Below, piece after piece: positions 1 through 7,210 of a stretch of 13,591 nucleotides of DNA. Origin of the DNA: Microthrixaceae bacterium (GTDB lineage: Bacteria; Actinomycetota; Acidimicrobiia; Acidimicrobiales; Acidimicrobilacustridaceae); NCBI GenBank assembly GCA_947455015.1, contig CANGMY010000022.1:1-13591 (forward strand). Direction: 5' to 3'. Made by a program: the position numbers and the translations under genes. Within the stretch, counting starts at the first letter, position 1. Every line of letters starts with the position of its first letter. Under the pieces are notes generated by a model. The model searched no databases. It was given only the letters and a program-made list of their open reading frames with translations, and was not told where the DNA came from.

Positions 1-713
1 ACAATGAGCGAAGCCAACGATTGCTTCTTGCCATCGATGGAAACAGGAATGCCCTGTTCGAATTCGATGACAACCTCGCGAGCTTCCGAGGCCTTGACTG
101 TTGTCATCGACCACACGCCTTCGGGTGGACGTGACCACGGATCTTCCATCTCGCCACATTCAATGGCGCGGCCGTACAAATTGTCGTCGATTGAATAGAG
201 CTTCTCTTTGGTGGCGAGAACCGGAATGTCGTGCTTCTCGGCGTAATCAATCGACATTTCGCGAGTCATGCCCCAGTTGCGCACGGGCGCAAGGATTTCA
301 AGGTCGGGAGCCAAAGCACGAGTTGCGACCTCGAAACGAACCTGATCATTACCCTTGCCCGTGCAACCGTGAGCGACTGCATCAGCATTATGCAGACGAG
401 CTGCCTCGACAAGATGCTTCACGATGACTGGCCGTGACAGCGCTGACACGAGTGGATACTTCCCCTCGTAGAGCGCGTTGGCTTTCAACGATGGCGCAAG
501 GAATTCGTCGGCGAACTGTTCGCGACAATCGACGACGATTGCTTCGATCGCTCCAGCAGCAAATGCTTTCGCCTGAAGACCTTCCCAATCGCCTTCTTGT
601 CCGAGGTTGCACGCGACGGTGATTACCTCGACCCCGTAGTTCTCGATCATCCAGCGCACTGCGACTGAAGTGTCGAGACCGCCGCTGTATGCCAATACCA
701 CTCGTTGTGCCAT
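1..713 (-). CDS. argG: Argininosuccinate synthase, partial (3' end outside window)
   Basis: Joins citrulline and aspartate with ATP to make argininosuccinate, the penultimate step of arginine synthesis, in the cytoplasm. About 237 N-terminal residues of a protein usually near 400 are visible, and the frame stays open to the window edge. Near the N-terminus is the ATP pyrophosphatase P-loop, seen here as AYSGGLDTS (residues 8-16). Further on come the family stretches HGCTGKGNDQVRFE and APVRNWGMTRE, then the ATKEKLYSIDDNLYGR region, all typical of ArgG. The ATG at 711-713 is preceded by AAGGAAG as ribosome binding site. The gene lies 41 bases after the argR stop and is presumably co-transcribed with it. 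ArgH, which completes the pathway, is not in the window. Identity is secure; only the C-terminal half is unseen. Confidence 0.97.
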   Translation of the reverse strand, partial: MAQRVVLAYSGGLDTSVAVRWMIENYGVEVITVACNLGQEGDWEGLQAKAFAAGAIEAIVVDCREQFADEFLAPSLKANALYEGKYPLVSALSRPVIVKHLVEAARLHNADAVAHGCTGKGNDQVRFEVATRALAPDLEILAPVRNWGMTREMSIDYAEKHDIPVLATKEKLYSIDDNLYGRAIECGEMEDPWSRPPEGVWSMTTVKASEAREVVIEFEQGIPVSIDGKKQSLASLI

Positions 714-747
714 TGCTCTTCCTTCGTTGTATCGAATGTTTCGAGGT

Positions 748-766
748 GCTGGTCTCAGAGACCAGC
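748..766 (-). other. Intercistronic hairpin at the argR stop codon
   Basis: The sequence GCTGGTCTCAGAGACCAGC is a perfect 8-bp inverted repeat with a 3-base loop. It spans the argR stop codon (755-757) and sits about 35 bases before the argG start. No run of T follows it on the minus strand, so it is not a classic intrinsic terminator. A role as mRNA processing or stability element, or as a weak attenuator between argR and argG, is inference. Confidence 0.45.
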
Positions 767-1243
767 GAGATCTGAAAGCTGTGCAGCAATTGTTGCGCCA
801 CCGACATCGGAAGCAACGACAATCAAGATCGTGTCATCACCAGCCACAGTGCCGAGGATGCCCGCAAGCCCGGAGCGATCGAGGGCTGAAGCGACCACAT
901 GTGCAGAACCCGGTGGCGTTCGAATAACGACGAGATTGTCTGATGTCGCGACCTCGACGACCCAATCACCGAAAACGCGGCGGAGGTGATCTTCGGGCGC
1001 ACGTTGCTCCTTGGGAAGCGCAGGAATCGCATAGGCGGACTCTCCCCCAGGCATGCGCACTTTGATTGCACCGAGGTCTTCGAGGTCACGCGACACGGTG
1101 GCTTGCGTAGCCACGACGCCTTCACTTGAAAGAAGATCAACCAGGGCCTGCTGATTTGCAATGGCTTGAGACTCGATGAGTCGAGCCACAAGGTGTTGGC
1201 GCTGTGTCTTGCCCAACTTTGATGGTTCCTTGGTGTCGGTCAT
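755..1243 (-). CDS. argR: Arginine repressor ArgR
   Basis: Hexameric, arginine-dependent transcription regulator of arginine genes. The 162-residue product has the usual ArgR length. Residues 12-62 form the N-terminal winged helix domain, with the recognition signature TQATVSRDLEDLG around 46-58. The C-terminal domain carries the oligomerisation and arginine-binding segment GILGTVAGDDT (128-138), whose adjacent aspartates bind the effector in known ArgR proteins. The ATG at 1241-1243 is chosen because it overlaps the argF stop as ATGA and has GGAG five bases upstream; a longer in-frame reading to 1309 would run into argF and add a non-homologous tail. The repressor is encoded inside the operon it probably controls, which suggests autoregulation through the candidate ARG boxes in front of argC. 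Confidence 0.96.
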   Translation of the reverse strand: MTDTKEPSKLGKTQRQHLVARLIESQAIANQQALVDLLSSEGVVATQATVSRDLEDLGAIKVRMPGGESAYAIPALPKEQRAPEDHLRRVFGDWVVEVATSDNLVVIRTPPGSAHVVASALDRSGLAGILGTVAGDDTILIVVASDVGGATIAAQLSDLAGL

Positions 1244-2139
1244 CGTTGCTCCATCAGCCAAACGAGAGCACCGCGAGCAGCGTGCATGCGGTTTTCTGCC
1301 TGCGGCCAAACCCGGCTTTGCGGACCTTCGAGCACGGAATCAGAAACTTCCTCTCCCCTATGAGCGGGAAGGCAGTGCATGAAAATCGATTCGGGAAGGG
1401 CCACAGCCATGAGGGCATCGTCCACCGTGAAACCGGCGAACAATTCACGGCGCTGAACTGCTTCTTCCTCTTGACCCATTGATGTCCAGACGTCGGTGTA
1501 AATGACACTTGCCCCCAGGACCGCCTCAACCGGATTGTTCGTCGCCATGAAGTCGGCACCGGTAGCGACGATGCGCGCGATGTCCGCTTCGGAAAACTCA
1601 AAGCCAACTGGCGTTGCGACACGAACGGACATTCCAAGCATTCCTGCGCCCAGCGCAAGACTGCGCGCGACGTTGTTACCGTCGCCGATGTAGGCCACCG
1701 TGCGGCCAGCAAGACTGCTGACGCCACCAAACTCATCGGCGATGGTCAGGAGATCGGCAAGCGCCTGGAGAGGATGCGCTTCGTCGGAGAGCATGTTGAC
1801 GACGGGCACGGAACTCACCGCCGTCATTCGTTCAAGTTTGGAGTGCTCGAAGACCCGCGCACCGATAGCTGCGTGATAGCAGCACAAGGTTCTGGTGACG
1901 TCCTCGACGGTCTCGCGCGTGTCAAGGCCAACCTCGTCGGGACGAATCGTGATGGGATGTCCACCGAGTTGCACAACCGCCATCTCCATGGAGTTGCGAG
2001 TACGTGCCGACGGCTTCTCGAAGAGCAGCGCCATGCCGAGCCCGTCGAGACTGCGCGGCACCGTGGCGGCCCGGCTTAGATCGAGGATGTCGCCCAATTC
2101 TGTTGTAGAGAGGTCGTCGACCTCGAGAAGATGTCTCAT
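1240..2139 (-). CDS. argF: Ornithine carbamoyltransferase
   Basis: Transfers the carbamoyl group of carbamoyl phosphate to ornithine, giving citrulline. The product is 299 residues, close to the family norm. The carbamoyl-phosphate loop reads KPSARTR (42-48), with alanine where many OTCs have threonine (STRTR). HPLQ (122-125) is the second phosphate-site motif, DVWTSMG (216-222) matches the ornithine-binding DxxxSMG loop, and HCLPAHRGEE (255-264) is the conserved C-terminal catalytic segment. SMG and HCLP together favour OTC over aspartate carbamoyltransferase. The ATG lies 2 bases after the argD TAG, with GAAGG seven bases upstream. The gene ends in a 4-base overlap with argR. Confidence 0.97.
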   Translation of the reverse strand: MRHLLEVDDLSTTELGDILDLSRAATVPRSLDGLGMALLFEKPSARTRNSMEMAVVQLGGHPITIRPDEVGLDTRETVEDVTRTLCCYHAAIGARVFEHSKLERMTAVSSVPVVNMLSDEAHPLQALADLLTIADEFGGVSSLAGRTVAYIGDGNNVARSLALGAGMLGMSVRVATPVGFEFSEADIARIVATGADFMATNNPVEAVLGASVIYTDVWTSMGQEEEAVQRRELFAGFTVDDALMAVALPESIFMHCLPAHRGEEVSDSVLEGPQSRVWPQAENRMHAARGALVWLMEQR

Positions 2140-2141
2140 CG

Positions 2142-3344
2142 CTATGCCTTCGAGATGTGATCGGCGAGAACCGCCGAAAGAAGATCGACCGCTTGTGCGA
2201 TCTCGGATTCAGAAACAATGAGCGGCGGCGCAAACCGAAGCGACGTCGGCGATACCGCGTTGACAATCAATCCTTTGCGAAGAAGATCGCCAGCAACAGC
2301 TTTCGCATCGAGACCATCGGCGAGCTCCGCAGCGAGAAGGAGTCCAAACCCGCGGACCTCGACGACACCGTCGACTGTCTCAAGCAGATGTCGGAATTCG
2401 GCACCGGCACGCTCCGCCAGTCGCGGCGCATTCACTCGCTCAAGAATCTCGAGCGTTGCCCTCGCCGCAGATGCGGCAAGTGGTTGACCGCCATAGGTGG
2501 TTCCGTGATCACCAGGCTGGAAAACCGCAGCGACATCGCGCTTCGCCCAACACGCCCCAATAGGCATGCCGTTACCAAGTGCCTTCGCCATCGTGACGAC
2601 ATCGGGTTCAACACCGAAGTGCTGGAAGCCGAACCATTCGCCAGTCCGACCGAGCCCGGTTTGAATTTCATCGACGATCATCAAAAGCCCGCGCTCGTCG
2701 CAGAGTCGACGGACACCTTCGAAGTACTCGGCGGTTGCGGGATGCACGCCACCTTCGCCCTGAATGGGTTCGAGCAACACCGCAGCAACGCTTGGATCGA
2801 TTGCGGCTTCGAGCGCAGCAAGATCATTCCAGGCCACATGCCGGAAACCTTCGGGGAGCGGCTGGAAGCCTTCCCATTTCGCCGGTTGGCCAGTTGCATG
2901 CAACGCACCAAGAGTGCGTCCGTGGAACGAGCGGTATGCACTGATTACTCCGTAGCGACCATGACCGCCCCACTTGCGGGCGAGTTTGATGGCGCACTCG
3001 ATTGCCTCGGCACCCGAGTTGGTGAAGAAGATCTGCCCTCCCCCGCCGAGCAAACGATCGAGAGCGATTGCGACGTCGGCACCAGGCACTGTTCCATACA
3101 GATTTGAAACATGCACCAAAGTGCGGGCCTGTTCCGCGATTGCGTCAGCAATTTCGGGATTGGCGTGCCCGAGCCCAACAACTGCAATACCAGCAAGGAA
3201 ATCGAGATACTCGTTGCCCTCTTCATCCCAAAGACGACAGCCTTCGCCTTTCACCATCCGCACAGCGGGCGCGCCATAGGTCGGCATGAACGGGCAATGG
3301 TCGAGACCAACCGGAGCGTGCATTGCCTCTGAATGCGTACTCAT
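2142..3344 (-). CDS. argD: Acetylornithine aminotransferase (PLP-dependent, class III)
   Basis: Converts N-acetylglutamate semialdehyde and glutamate to N-acetylornithine and 2-oxoglutarate. The product has 400 residues, as expected. Visible fold-type I, class III features are the phosphate-binding stretch NSGAEAIECAIK (109-120), SFHGRTLGAL (139-148), the cofactor aspartate in VDEIQTGLGRTG (D225), and the Schiff-base lysine in TMAKALGNGMPIG (K254). The start overlaps the argB stop as ATGA and has AGAGG eight bases upstream. Class III transaminases also include ornithine and succinyl-diaminopimelate aminotransferases. The position between argB and argF decides for ArgD, although such enzymes often also serve lysine synthesis. 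Confidence 0.96.
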   Translation of the reverse strand: MSTHSEAMHAPVGLDHCPFMPTYGAPAVRMVKGEGCRLWDEEGNEYLDFLAGIAVVGLGHANPEIADAIAEQARTLVHVSNLYGTVPGADVAIALDRLLGGGGQIFFTNSGAEAIECAIKLARKWGGHGRYGVISAYRSFHGRTLGALHATGQPAKWEGFQPLPEGFRHVAWNDLAALEAAIDPSVAAVLLEPIQGEGGVHPATAEYFEGVRRLCDERGLLMIVDEIQTGLGRTGEWFGFQHFGVEPDVVTMAKALGNGMPIGACWAKRDVAAVFQPGDHGTTYGGQPLAASAARATLEILERVNAPRLAERAGAEFRHLLETVDGVVEVRGFGLLLAAELADGLDAKAVAGDLLRKGLIVNAVSPTSLRFAPPLIVSESEIAQAVDLLSAVLADHISKA

Positions 3345-4255
3345 GAGCTGACCTCTGACGTAATCATGGTGCCGACTCCAGCTTTGGTGAACAGTTCGAG
3401 CAGCACAACGTGTGGAACTCTGCCGTCAAGCATGTGCGCAGCAGGTACACCAGCAGAGATCGCTTCGAGGCATGCGTCGACTTTGGGAATCATTCCGCCA
3501 GAGAGCACGCCATCGGCAATCAGTTGCGCAATTTCCGCTGGCGTTGTTTCTGCAATCAGGCTCGAAGGATCGTTGATGTCGCGCAACAGGCCTGCAATAT
3601 CGGTGAGGTAGATGACTTTGGTTGCGCCCAACGCACCAGCGAGAGCACCGGCAACGGTGTCGGCGTTGATGTTGTAGGACTGCCCACTGAGATCGGCGCC
3701 AATGGTGGACACCACGGGAATGAGATGCTGCGCCAAGAGCGATTCAACGATCGCCGGATTGATGTTGGCGACATCGCCGACAAACCCAAGTGCTGGGTCG
3801 CGACGGTTGGCCTCGATGAGTCCACCGTCCTCACCCGAAAGTCCAACGGCCAGAGGACCGTGCGTGTTGATCGACGCAACGATGTCGCGATTCACCTTTC
3901 CGACAAGGACCATCCGCGCAACATCGAGCGTGTCGGCATCGGTTACCCGAAGGCCATCTTTGAATTCAGATTGAATACCGAGTCGGTTGAGAAGGTCGCC
4001 GATCTGCGGACCACCACCGTGGACGACGACGACCCGAATGCCCACCGAATGCAGCAGCACGATGTCATCCGCGAACGATTCAGCGAGAGCGGGGTCGGTC
4101 ATTGCATTGCCGCCGTATTTCACGACGATGGTCTTGCCCCAGAACTCTCGAAGAAACGGAAGAGCCTCGATAAGTACTTCAGCGGTGGCCATCGCTGGAC
4201 CAGCGTGAGATGACGGAGCCGAAGCTCCGGGCTTTGCAGCTGCAGTTGCGCTCAT
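3341..4255 (-). CDS. argB: Acetylglutamate kinase
   Basis: Phosphorylates N-acetylglutamate, the second step of the pathway and the usual point of arginine feedback. The product has 304 residues in the amino acid kinase fold. Motifs are the lysine/glycine loop VVKYGGNA (44-51), VHGGGPQI (78-85), YNINADT (194-200), LTDIAGLL (217-224) and SGGMIPKVDA (252-261). Before the first strand lies a helix (about 26-39), and the C-terminus carries ELFTKAGVGTMI. Both features are characteristic of arginine-inhibited, hexameric NAGKs, so feedback inhibition is likely. The first 22 residues are an Ala/Ser/Pro-rich tail; a second ATG at 4190-4192 would remove it but lacks a ribosome binding site, while the chosen ATG overlaps the argJ stop as ATGA. 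Confidence 0.96.
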   Translation of the reverse strand: MSATAAAKPGASAPSSHAGPAMATAEVLIEALPFLREFWGKTIVVKYGGNAMTDPALAESFADDIVLLHSVGIRVVVVHGGGPQIGDLLNRLGIQSEFKDGLRVTDADTLDVARMVLVGKVNRDIVASINTHGPLAVGLSGEDGGLIEANRRDPALGFVGDVANINPAIVESLLAQHLIPVVSTIGADLSGQSYNINADTVAGALAGALGATKVIYLTDIAGLLRDINDPSSLIAETTPAEIAQLIADGVLSGGMIPKVDACLEAISAGVPAAHMLDGRVPHVVLLELFTKAGVGTMITSEVSS

Positions 4256-5415
4256 GAGGTGCCCATGTTTTCGTCGATGTACGCGTGAGAAAGGTCGTTG
4301 GTGAGGATCGTTGCCGCACCCGAACCGAGTCCGAGATCGGCAACGATTTCGAGATTGCGTCCAGCCATATGCGCCGCAACAGCTGCCGCATCGTGATCGG
4401 CATCGACCGCACCGCGACAGACGGTGACGCCACCGTAGGAAACCGAGAACTTCGATGGGTCGAAGTCGATGCCGCAAGAACCGAGGTCGCTTGCAATACG
4501 GCCCCAATAGGGGTCGCAGCCGTACCAGGAACACTTCACGAGGTTGCTCCGCGAGACATACCGAGCACCGATCAATGCCTCGGCATCGGAGGTTGCGCCA
4601 ATGACGCTCATGCGCACGACTTTGGTCGCGCCTTCAGCATCGGCACACATCTGTGCGGCAAGACTCGCGCACGCTTCCGCAACCGCAGCATGAAGAGCTG
4701 ATTCTTCGACAGGGCCTGCGAGACCGCTGGCCAACAGCAGCACTGTGTCGTTCGTTGAAGTGCAACCGTCGACATCGAGAGCGTTGAATGAGTCGGCGAC
4801 GCCGAACACGAGTGCAGCTTTGAGTTGTTCTGGAGTTGCGGCTGCATCGGTGGTGAGCACCGCAAGCATCGTGGCCATATTCGGCGACAACATCGCTGCG
4901 CCCTTGGCCATACCTCCAACAACAAAGCCGCCTCCGTCGACGACTACCTGCTTGGCAACAGTGTCGGTGGTCATGATCGCGGTCGCCGCGGACTGACCGC
5001 CGTCGGACGACCTTGCGGCAACAACTGAGGGAATGCCCGCCGTGATGACATCGATCGGCATAGGGATGCCGATGAGACCCGTCGAGCACACAAGTACTTG
5101 GCTGGCATCGATGCCGAGTTCTGTTGCAACCGACGCGCACATTGCTTCGGCGTCGTCGAGACCCTGTTGACCGGTCGCTGCATTTGCGTTGCCACTATTA
5201 AGCACCACGGCAACTGCGTGACCGCCAGTGGCTTCAAGATGCGCGCGGGTTGTAATAACCGGCGCTGCAGTCATCTTGTTGCGCGTAAACACACCAGCCG
5301 CAGCGACGGGGAGGCCGTCGGCCGTTGCGACAAGCGAAAGGTCGGGGTTGCCAGAAGGCTTAATGCCGGCGGCGACGCCAGCGGCGACGAAACCAGGTGC
5401 TGCAGTCACACTCAT
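4252..5415 (-). CDS. argJ: Bifunctional glutamate N-acetyltransferase / ornithine acetyltransferase
   Basis: Moves the acetyl group from N-acetylornithine to glutamate, so the acetyl group is recycled; members may also use acetyl-CoA. The product is a 387-residue precursor. ArgJ proteins cleave themselves at a conserved Ala-Thr bond to expose the catalytic threonine. Here that site is MATML at 180-184, with Thr182 as predicted nucleophile, preceded by KGAAM (171-175). STGLIG (111-116) supplies the oxyanion-hole residues, and DGCTSTNDT (216-224) is another family block. The start is set at the ATG overlapping the argC stop (ATGA); an upstream in-frame extension to 5595 is only argC read in another frame. 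The C-terminus reads DENMGTS, somewhat unlike the usual aromatic ending, which I regard as lineage variation. Confidence 0.96.
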   Translation of the reverse strand: MSVTAAPGFVAAGVAAGIKPSGNPDLSLVATADGLPVAAAGVFTRNKMTAAPVITTRAHLEATGGHAVAVVLNSGNANAATGQQGLDDAEAMCASVATELGIDASQVLVCSTGLIGIPMPIDVITAGIPSVVAARSSDGGQSAATAIMTTDTVAKQVVVDGGGFVVGGMAKGAAMLSPNMATMLAVLTTDAAATPEQLKAALVFGVADSFNALDVDGCTSTNDTVLLLASGLAGPVEESALHAAVAEACASLAAQMCADAEGATKVVRMSVIGATSDAEALIGARYVSRSNLVKCSWYGCDPYWGRIASDLGSCGIDFDPSKFSVSYGGVTVCRGAVDADHDAAAVAAHMAGRNLEIVADLGLGSGAATILTNDLSHAYIDENMGTS

Positions 5416-6455
5416 GGGTAGACCCCAATCGAAGAAAGGCCAGTTGCCTCCGGCAATCCGGCAAGGATGTTGGCGCATTGCACAGCTTGACCAGACGCGC
5501 CCTTTGTGAGGTTGTCGATTGCGCCAATTGCAACGATGTGCCCGGTGCGTTGATCGGACCGAACAGTGACGTGCGCTGAGTTTGACCCAAGACACGCCTT
5601 GGTCGATGGCGACCCGTCGGTGACGACGACGAATTGTTCGTCTGCGTAGAACTCGTCGTAAATCTCAAGCAATTGCGCAGTGCCATGCGAACCCGTAGGC
5701 CGGAGATAACAGGTTGCAAGCATGCCCCGATTCATCGGAGCGAGGTGCGGAGTGAACAGCACCGACACTGACGAAGCGGCAGCTGTCGCGAGCGCAGCGA
5801 CGTTCTGCTCGATCTCAGGCGTATGCCGATGATCGAGCAATCCGTAGGCTGTGTAGTCCTCGTCGACCGTGCAGAAGGTTGTGTTCGGCTTCGGTGGCCG
5901 ACCCGCACCCGACACACCGCTGGCCGCATCAACCACGATTCCGTCGAGATGCACAAGACCGTTCACGATGAGCGGAGCTATCGCCAACGTTGTGCATGTT
6001 GGATAACAGCCGGGAACGGCAATTGCCGAGGCAGCTGCTATCTGCGACCGATACAGCTCGGGCAATCCGTAGGCGAACTGCGGTAGGAGTTCGGGACATG
6101 GATGGGAATCGCCGTACCACTGCGGATAGAGCGACGCGTCTTGCAAACGAAAGTCGGCAGCAAGATCGACGACCCATTTGACCTTCTGAACAAGCGTGGG
6201 CATCAGAGCTTGCGATGCGCCATGAGGAAGGCCACAGAACACAAGGTCGACGCCATCAAGCAGAGAATCGTCGTATGCCGTGAACTCAAGCCCGGCATAC
6301 GCGGCAGCCAAACTCGGATAGAGGTCGGCGATGCCGACACCGGCCTGACTATCGCCGGTGGCGAATGCAAGTTCGAAGTCCGGGTGTGCCGCTAAAAGCC
6401 GAAGAAGTTCCGCCCCGGTGAAACCCGACGCGCCGATAATCCCAACAGAAGTCAC
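5412..6455 (-). CDS. argC: N-acetyl-gamma-glutamyl-phosphate reductase
   Basis: NADPH-dependent reduction of N-acetylglutamyl phosphate to the semialdehyde. With the GTG at 6453-6455 the product is 347 residues. The N-terminal Rossmann loop is GASGFTG (8-14), the catalytic cysteine is C150 in VPGCYPT, and DFRL (101-104), YGLPEL (129-134) and HRHTPEIEQ (209-217) are family blocks. A second GTG at 6468-6470 would add five residues (MYCLP) but lies inside the candidate promoter and operator. The 6455 start matches the usual family N-terminus and places a TANNNT -10 element six bases upstream, suggesting a leaderless message. It is the first gene of the arg operon, overlapping argJ by 4 bases. 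Confidence 0.95.
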   Translation of the reverse strand: MTSVGIIGASGFTGAELLRLLAAHPDFELAFATGDSQAGVGIADLYPSLAAAYAGLEFTAYDDSLLDGVDLVFCGLPHGASQALMPTLVQKVKWVVDLAADFRLQDASLYPQWYGDSHPCPELLPQFAYGLPELYRSQIAAASAIAVPGCYPTCTTLAIAPLIVNGLVHLDGIVVDAASGVSGAGRPPKPNTTFCTVDEDYTAYGLLDHRHTPEIEQNVAALATAAASSVSVLFTPHLAPMNRGMLATCYLRPTGSHGTAQLLEIYDEFYADEQFVVVTDGSPSTKACLGSNSAHVTVRSDQRTGHIVAIGAIDNLTKGASGQAVQCANILAGLPEATGLSSIGVYP

Positions 6456-6461
6456 CGGCAA

Positions 6462-6490
6462 ACAGTACACAATTATTCAGGTCACTGCAA
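6462..6490 (-). promoter_or_regulatory. Candidate argC operon promoter (leaderless type)
   Basis: On the minus strand, TTGCAG (6490-6485) and TACTGT (6467-6462) are separated by 17 bases. TACTGT fits the actinobacterial TANNNT -10 pattern. Exactly six bases separate it from the GTG at 6455, so transcription would start at or next to the start codon. No Shine-Dalgarno sequence precedes either candidate GTG, which agrees with a leaderless message. The match is by eye. Confidence 0.5.
6464..6481. promoter_or_regulatory. Candidate ARG box (proximal, one good half-site)
   Basis: Compared with the 18-bp ArgR operator wnTGAATwwwwATTCAnw, the right half is a perfect ATTCA (6475-6479) after an all-A/T centre, while the left half TACAC is poor. 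It covers the proposed argC -10 element. It is more convincing as partner of the box at 6484-6501, only 2 bp away, than alone. Confidence 0.4.
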
Positions 6491-6501
6491 TGTTATGCAG
6501 A
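6484..6501. promoter_or_regulatory. Candidate ARG box (distal, palindromic TGCA type)
   Basis: The core TGCAATGTTATGCA (6486-6499) has the 14-bp geometry of an ARG box, with TGCA at both ends in place of TGAA/TTCA and A at both outer w positions. It covers the proposed argC -35 element. The 2-bp gap to the next box matches the 2-3 bp spacing of paired ARG boxes known from enterobacteria, so binding here should repress argC. Given argR in the operon, this is the natural operator. Confidence 0.55.
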
Positions 6502-6525
6502 TACCAGAAATAGAACTGTGTTCAG

Positions 6526-6531
6526 TATGAT
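6526..6531 (+). promoter_or_regulatory. Candidate -10 element for the hemerythrin-like gene
   Basis: TATGAT matches the -10 consensus at five of six positions and ends six bases before the ATG at 6538, the same geometry as on the argC side. I see no convincing -35 and no Shine-Dalgarno sequence, so a leaderless message is likely. Confidence 0.5.
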
Positions 6532-6537
6532 GCCGGC

Positions 6538-7176
6538 ATGGACCGCTTACGCCCACTCGACCCACCGCATAAAGGCATCAGGAACGCATTCTCGCAGGTC
6601 TCTCTGCTCGCAGGGCGGACCGACTTTGCCAATCCTGAGGAAGTTCGCCAGCTGCAGACCGCTGCCGCAGAGCTCTTCACCATCCTTCGAGATCACAAGA
6701 ACCAAGAAGACCTCTTCATCTTCTCTCCGCTCGACCAACGAGTCCCTGGGGCGACCGATGACGAGCGAGCCCAGCATGTACTGCTTCATACCGAACTCGA
6801 TGTGTTGGAGTCAGCACTCGCATCATTCGATGGAACGCAGACGAACGACGAGGGCCATGCATTTGTCCTTGGACTCAGCGGCTTCCACGGTCGCTACCTC
6901 ATCCATATGGAATCGGAAGAGGCCCATGCCGAACCGCTTCTCTTGGAACACGTCACTGACGACGAGATGGCCGCCGACCAAGGAGCGATCATGGCGCAAA
7001 TGCCATTCGAGACGCTTCTTCTGTGGTTCAAGTACATCGTGCCGGCTCGACGCATCGCCGATAACCGACAGGTACTCGCAGGCTTCGTTGCTGCAGCACC
7101 TCCAGAAGCCGTTGCTGCTGCAATGAATGTTCTCGCATCGGTCGAGACGCCTGAACGACTCAAGGCGATGACGTAA
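6538..7176 (+). CDS. Hemerythrin HHE domain-containing protein
   Basis: A 212-residue soluble protein with the ligand pattern of a hemerythrin-like four-helix bundle: H11 in the first helix, HxxxE at H53/E57, H80 and H84 in the third helix, then H117 and a second HxxxE at H123/E127. These could bind a non-haem di-iron centre. Family members bind oxygen, nitric oxide or iron, or act as redox sensors; which applies here cannot be read from the sequence. Residues from about 145 on form a helical, alanine-rich C-terminal part without a motif I recognise. There is no signal peptide or membrane segment. The gene is divergent from argC, shares its 82-base upstream region including the candidate ARG boxes, and is convergent with pheT, ending 24 bases from the pheT stop. 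It interrupts the pheT-argC neighbourhood common in actinobacteria. Confidence 0.85.
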   Translation: MDRLRPLDPPHKGIRNAFSQVSLLAGRTDFANPEEVRQLQTAAAELFTILRDHKNQEDLFIFSPLDQRVPGATDDERAQHVLLHTELDVLESALASFDGTQTNDEGHAFVLGLSGFHGRYLIHMESEEAHAEPLLLEHVTDDEMAADQGAIMAQMPFETLLLWFKYIVPARRIADNRQVLAGFVAAAPPEAVAAAMNVLASVETPERLKAMT

Positions 7177-7195
7177 AACTTGTAGTTCGACAGCT

Positions 7196-7210
7196 CGGCG
7201 TTATTCGCCG
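7196..7210. terminator. Small hairpin at the convergent end of pheT
   Basis: CGGCG-TTATT-CGCCG is a 5-bp GC-only stem with a 5-base loop that includes the pheT stop codon, just past the end of the convergent hemerythrin-like gene. It could serve both strands, but no T-run follows on either side, so terminator function is weakly supported. Confidence 0.25.

Noticed and set aside
2157..3107. 316-codon open frame on the + strand
   Set aside because: Antisense to argD, whose PLP motifs are unmistakable; no recognisable domain in the + frame.
3410..4213. 267-codon open frame on the + strand
   Set aside because: Antisense shadow of argB with no domain or ribosome binding site.
4256..4534. Longer argB N-terminus
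   Set aside because: Arginine-rich shadow of argJ; NAGK proteins start close to the chosen ATG.
5416..5595. Longer argJ N-terminus
   Set aside because: The extra 60 residues are argC read in another frame; the ATG at 5415 overlaps the argC stop and matches the family start.
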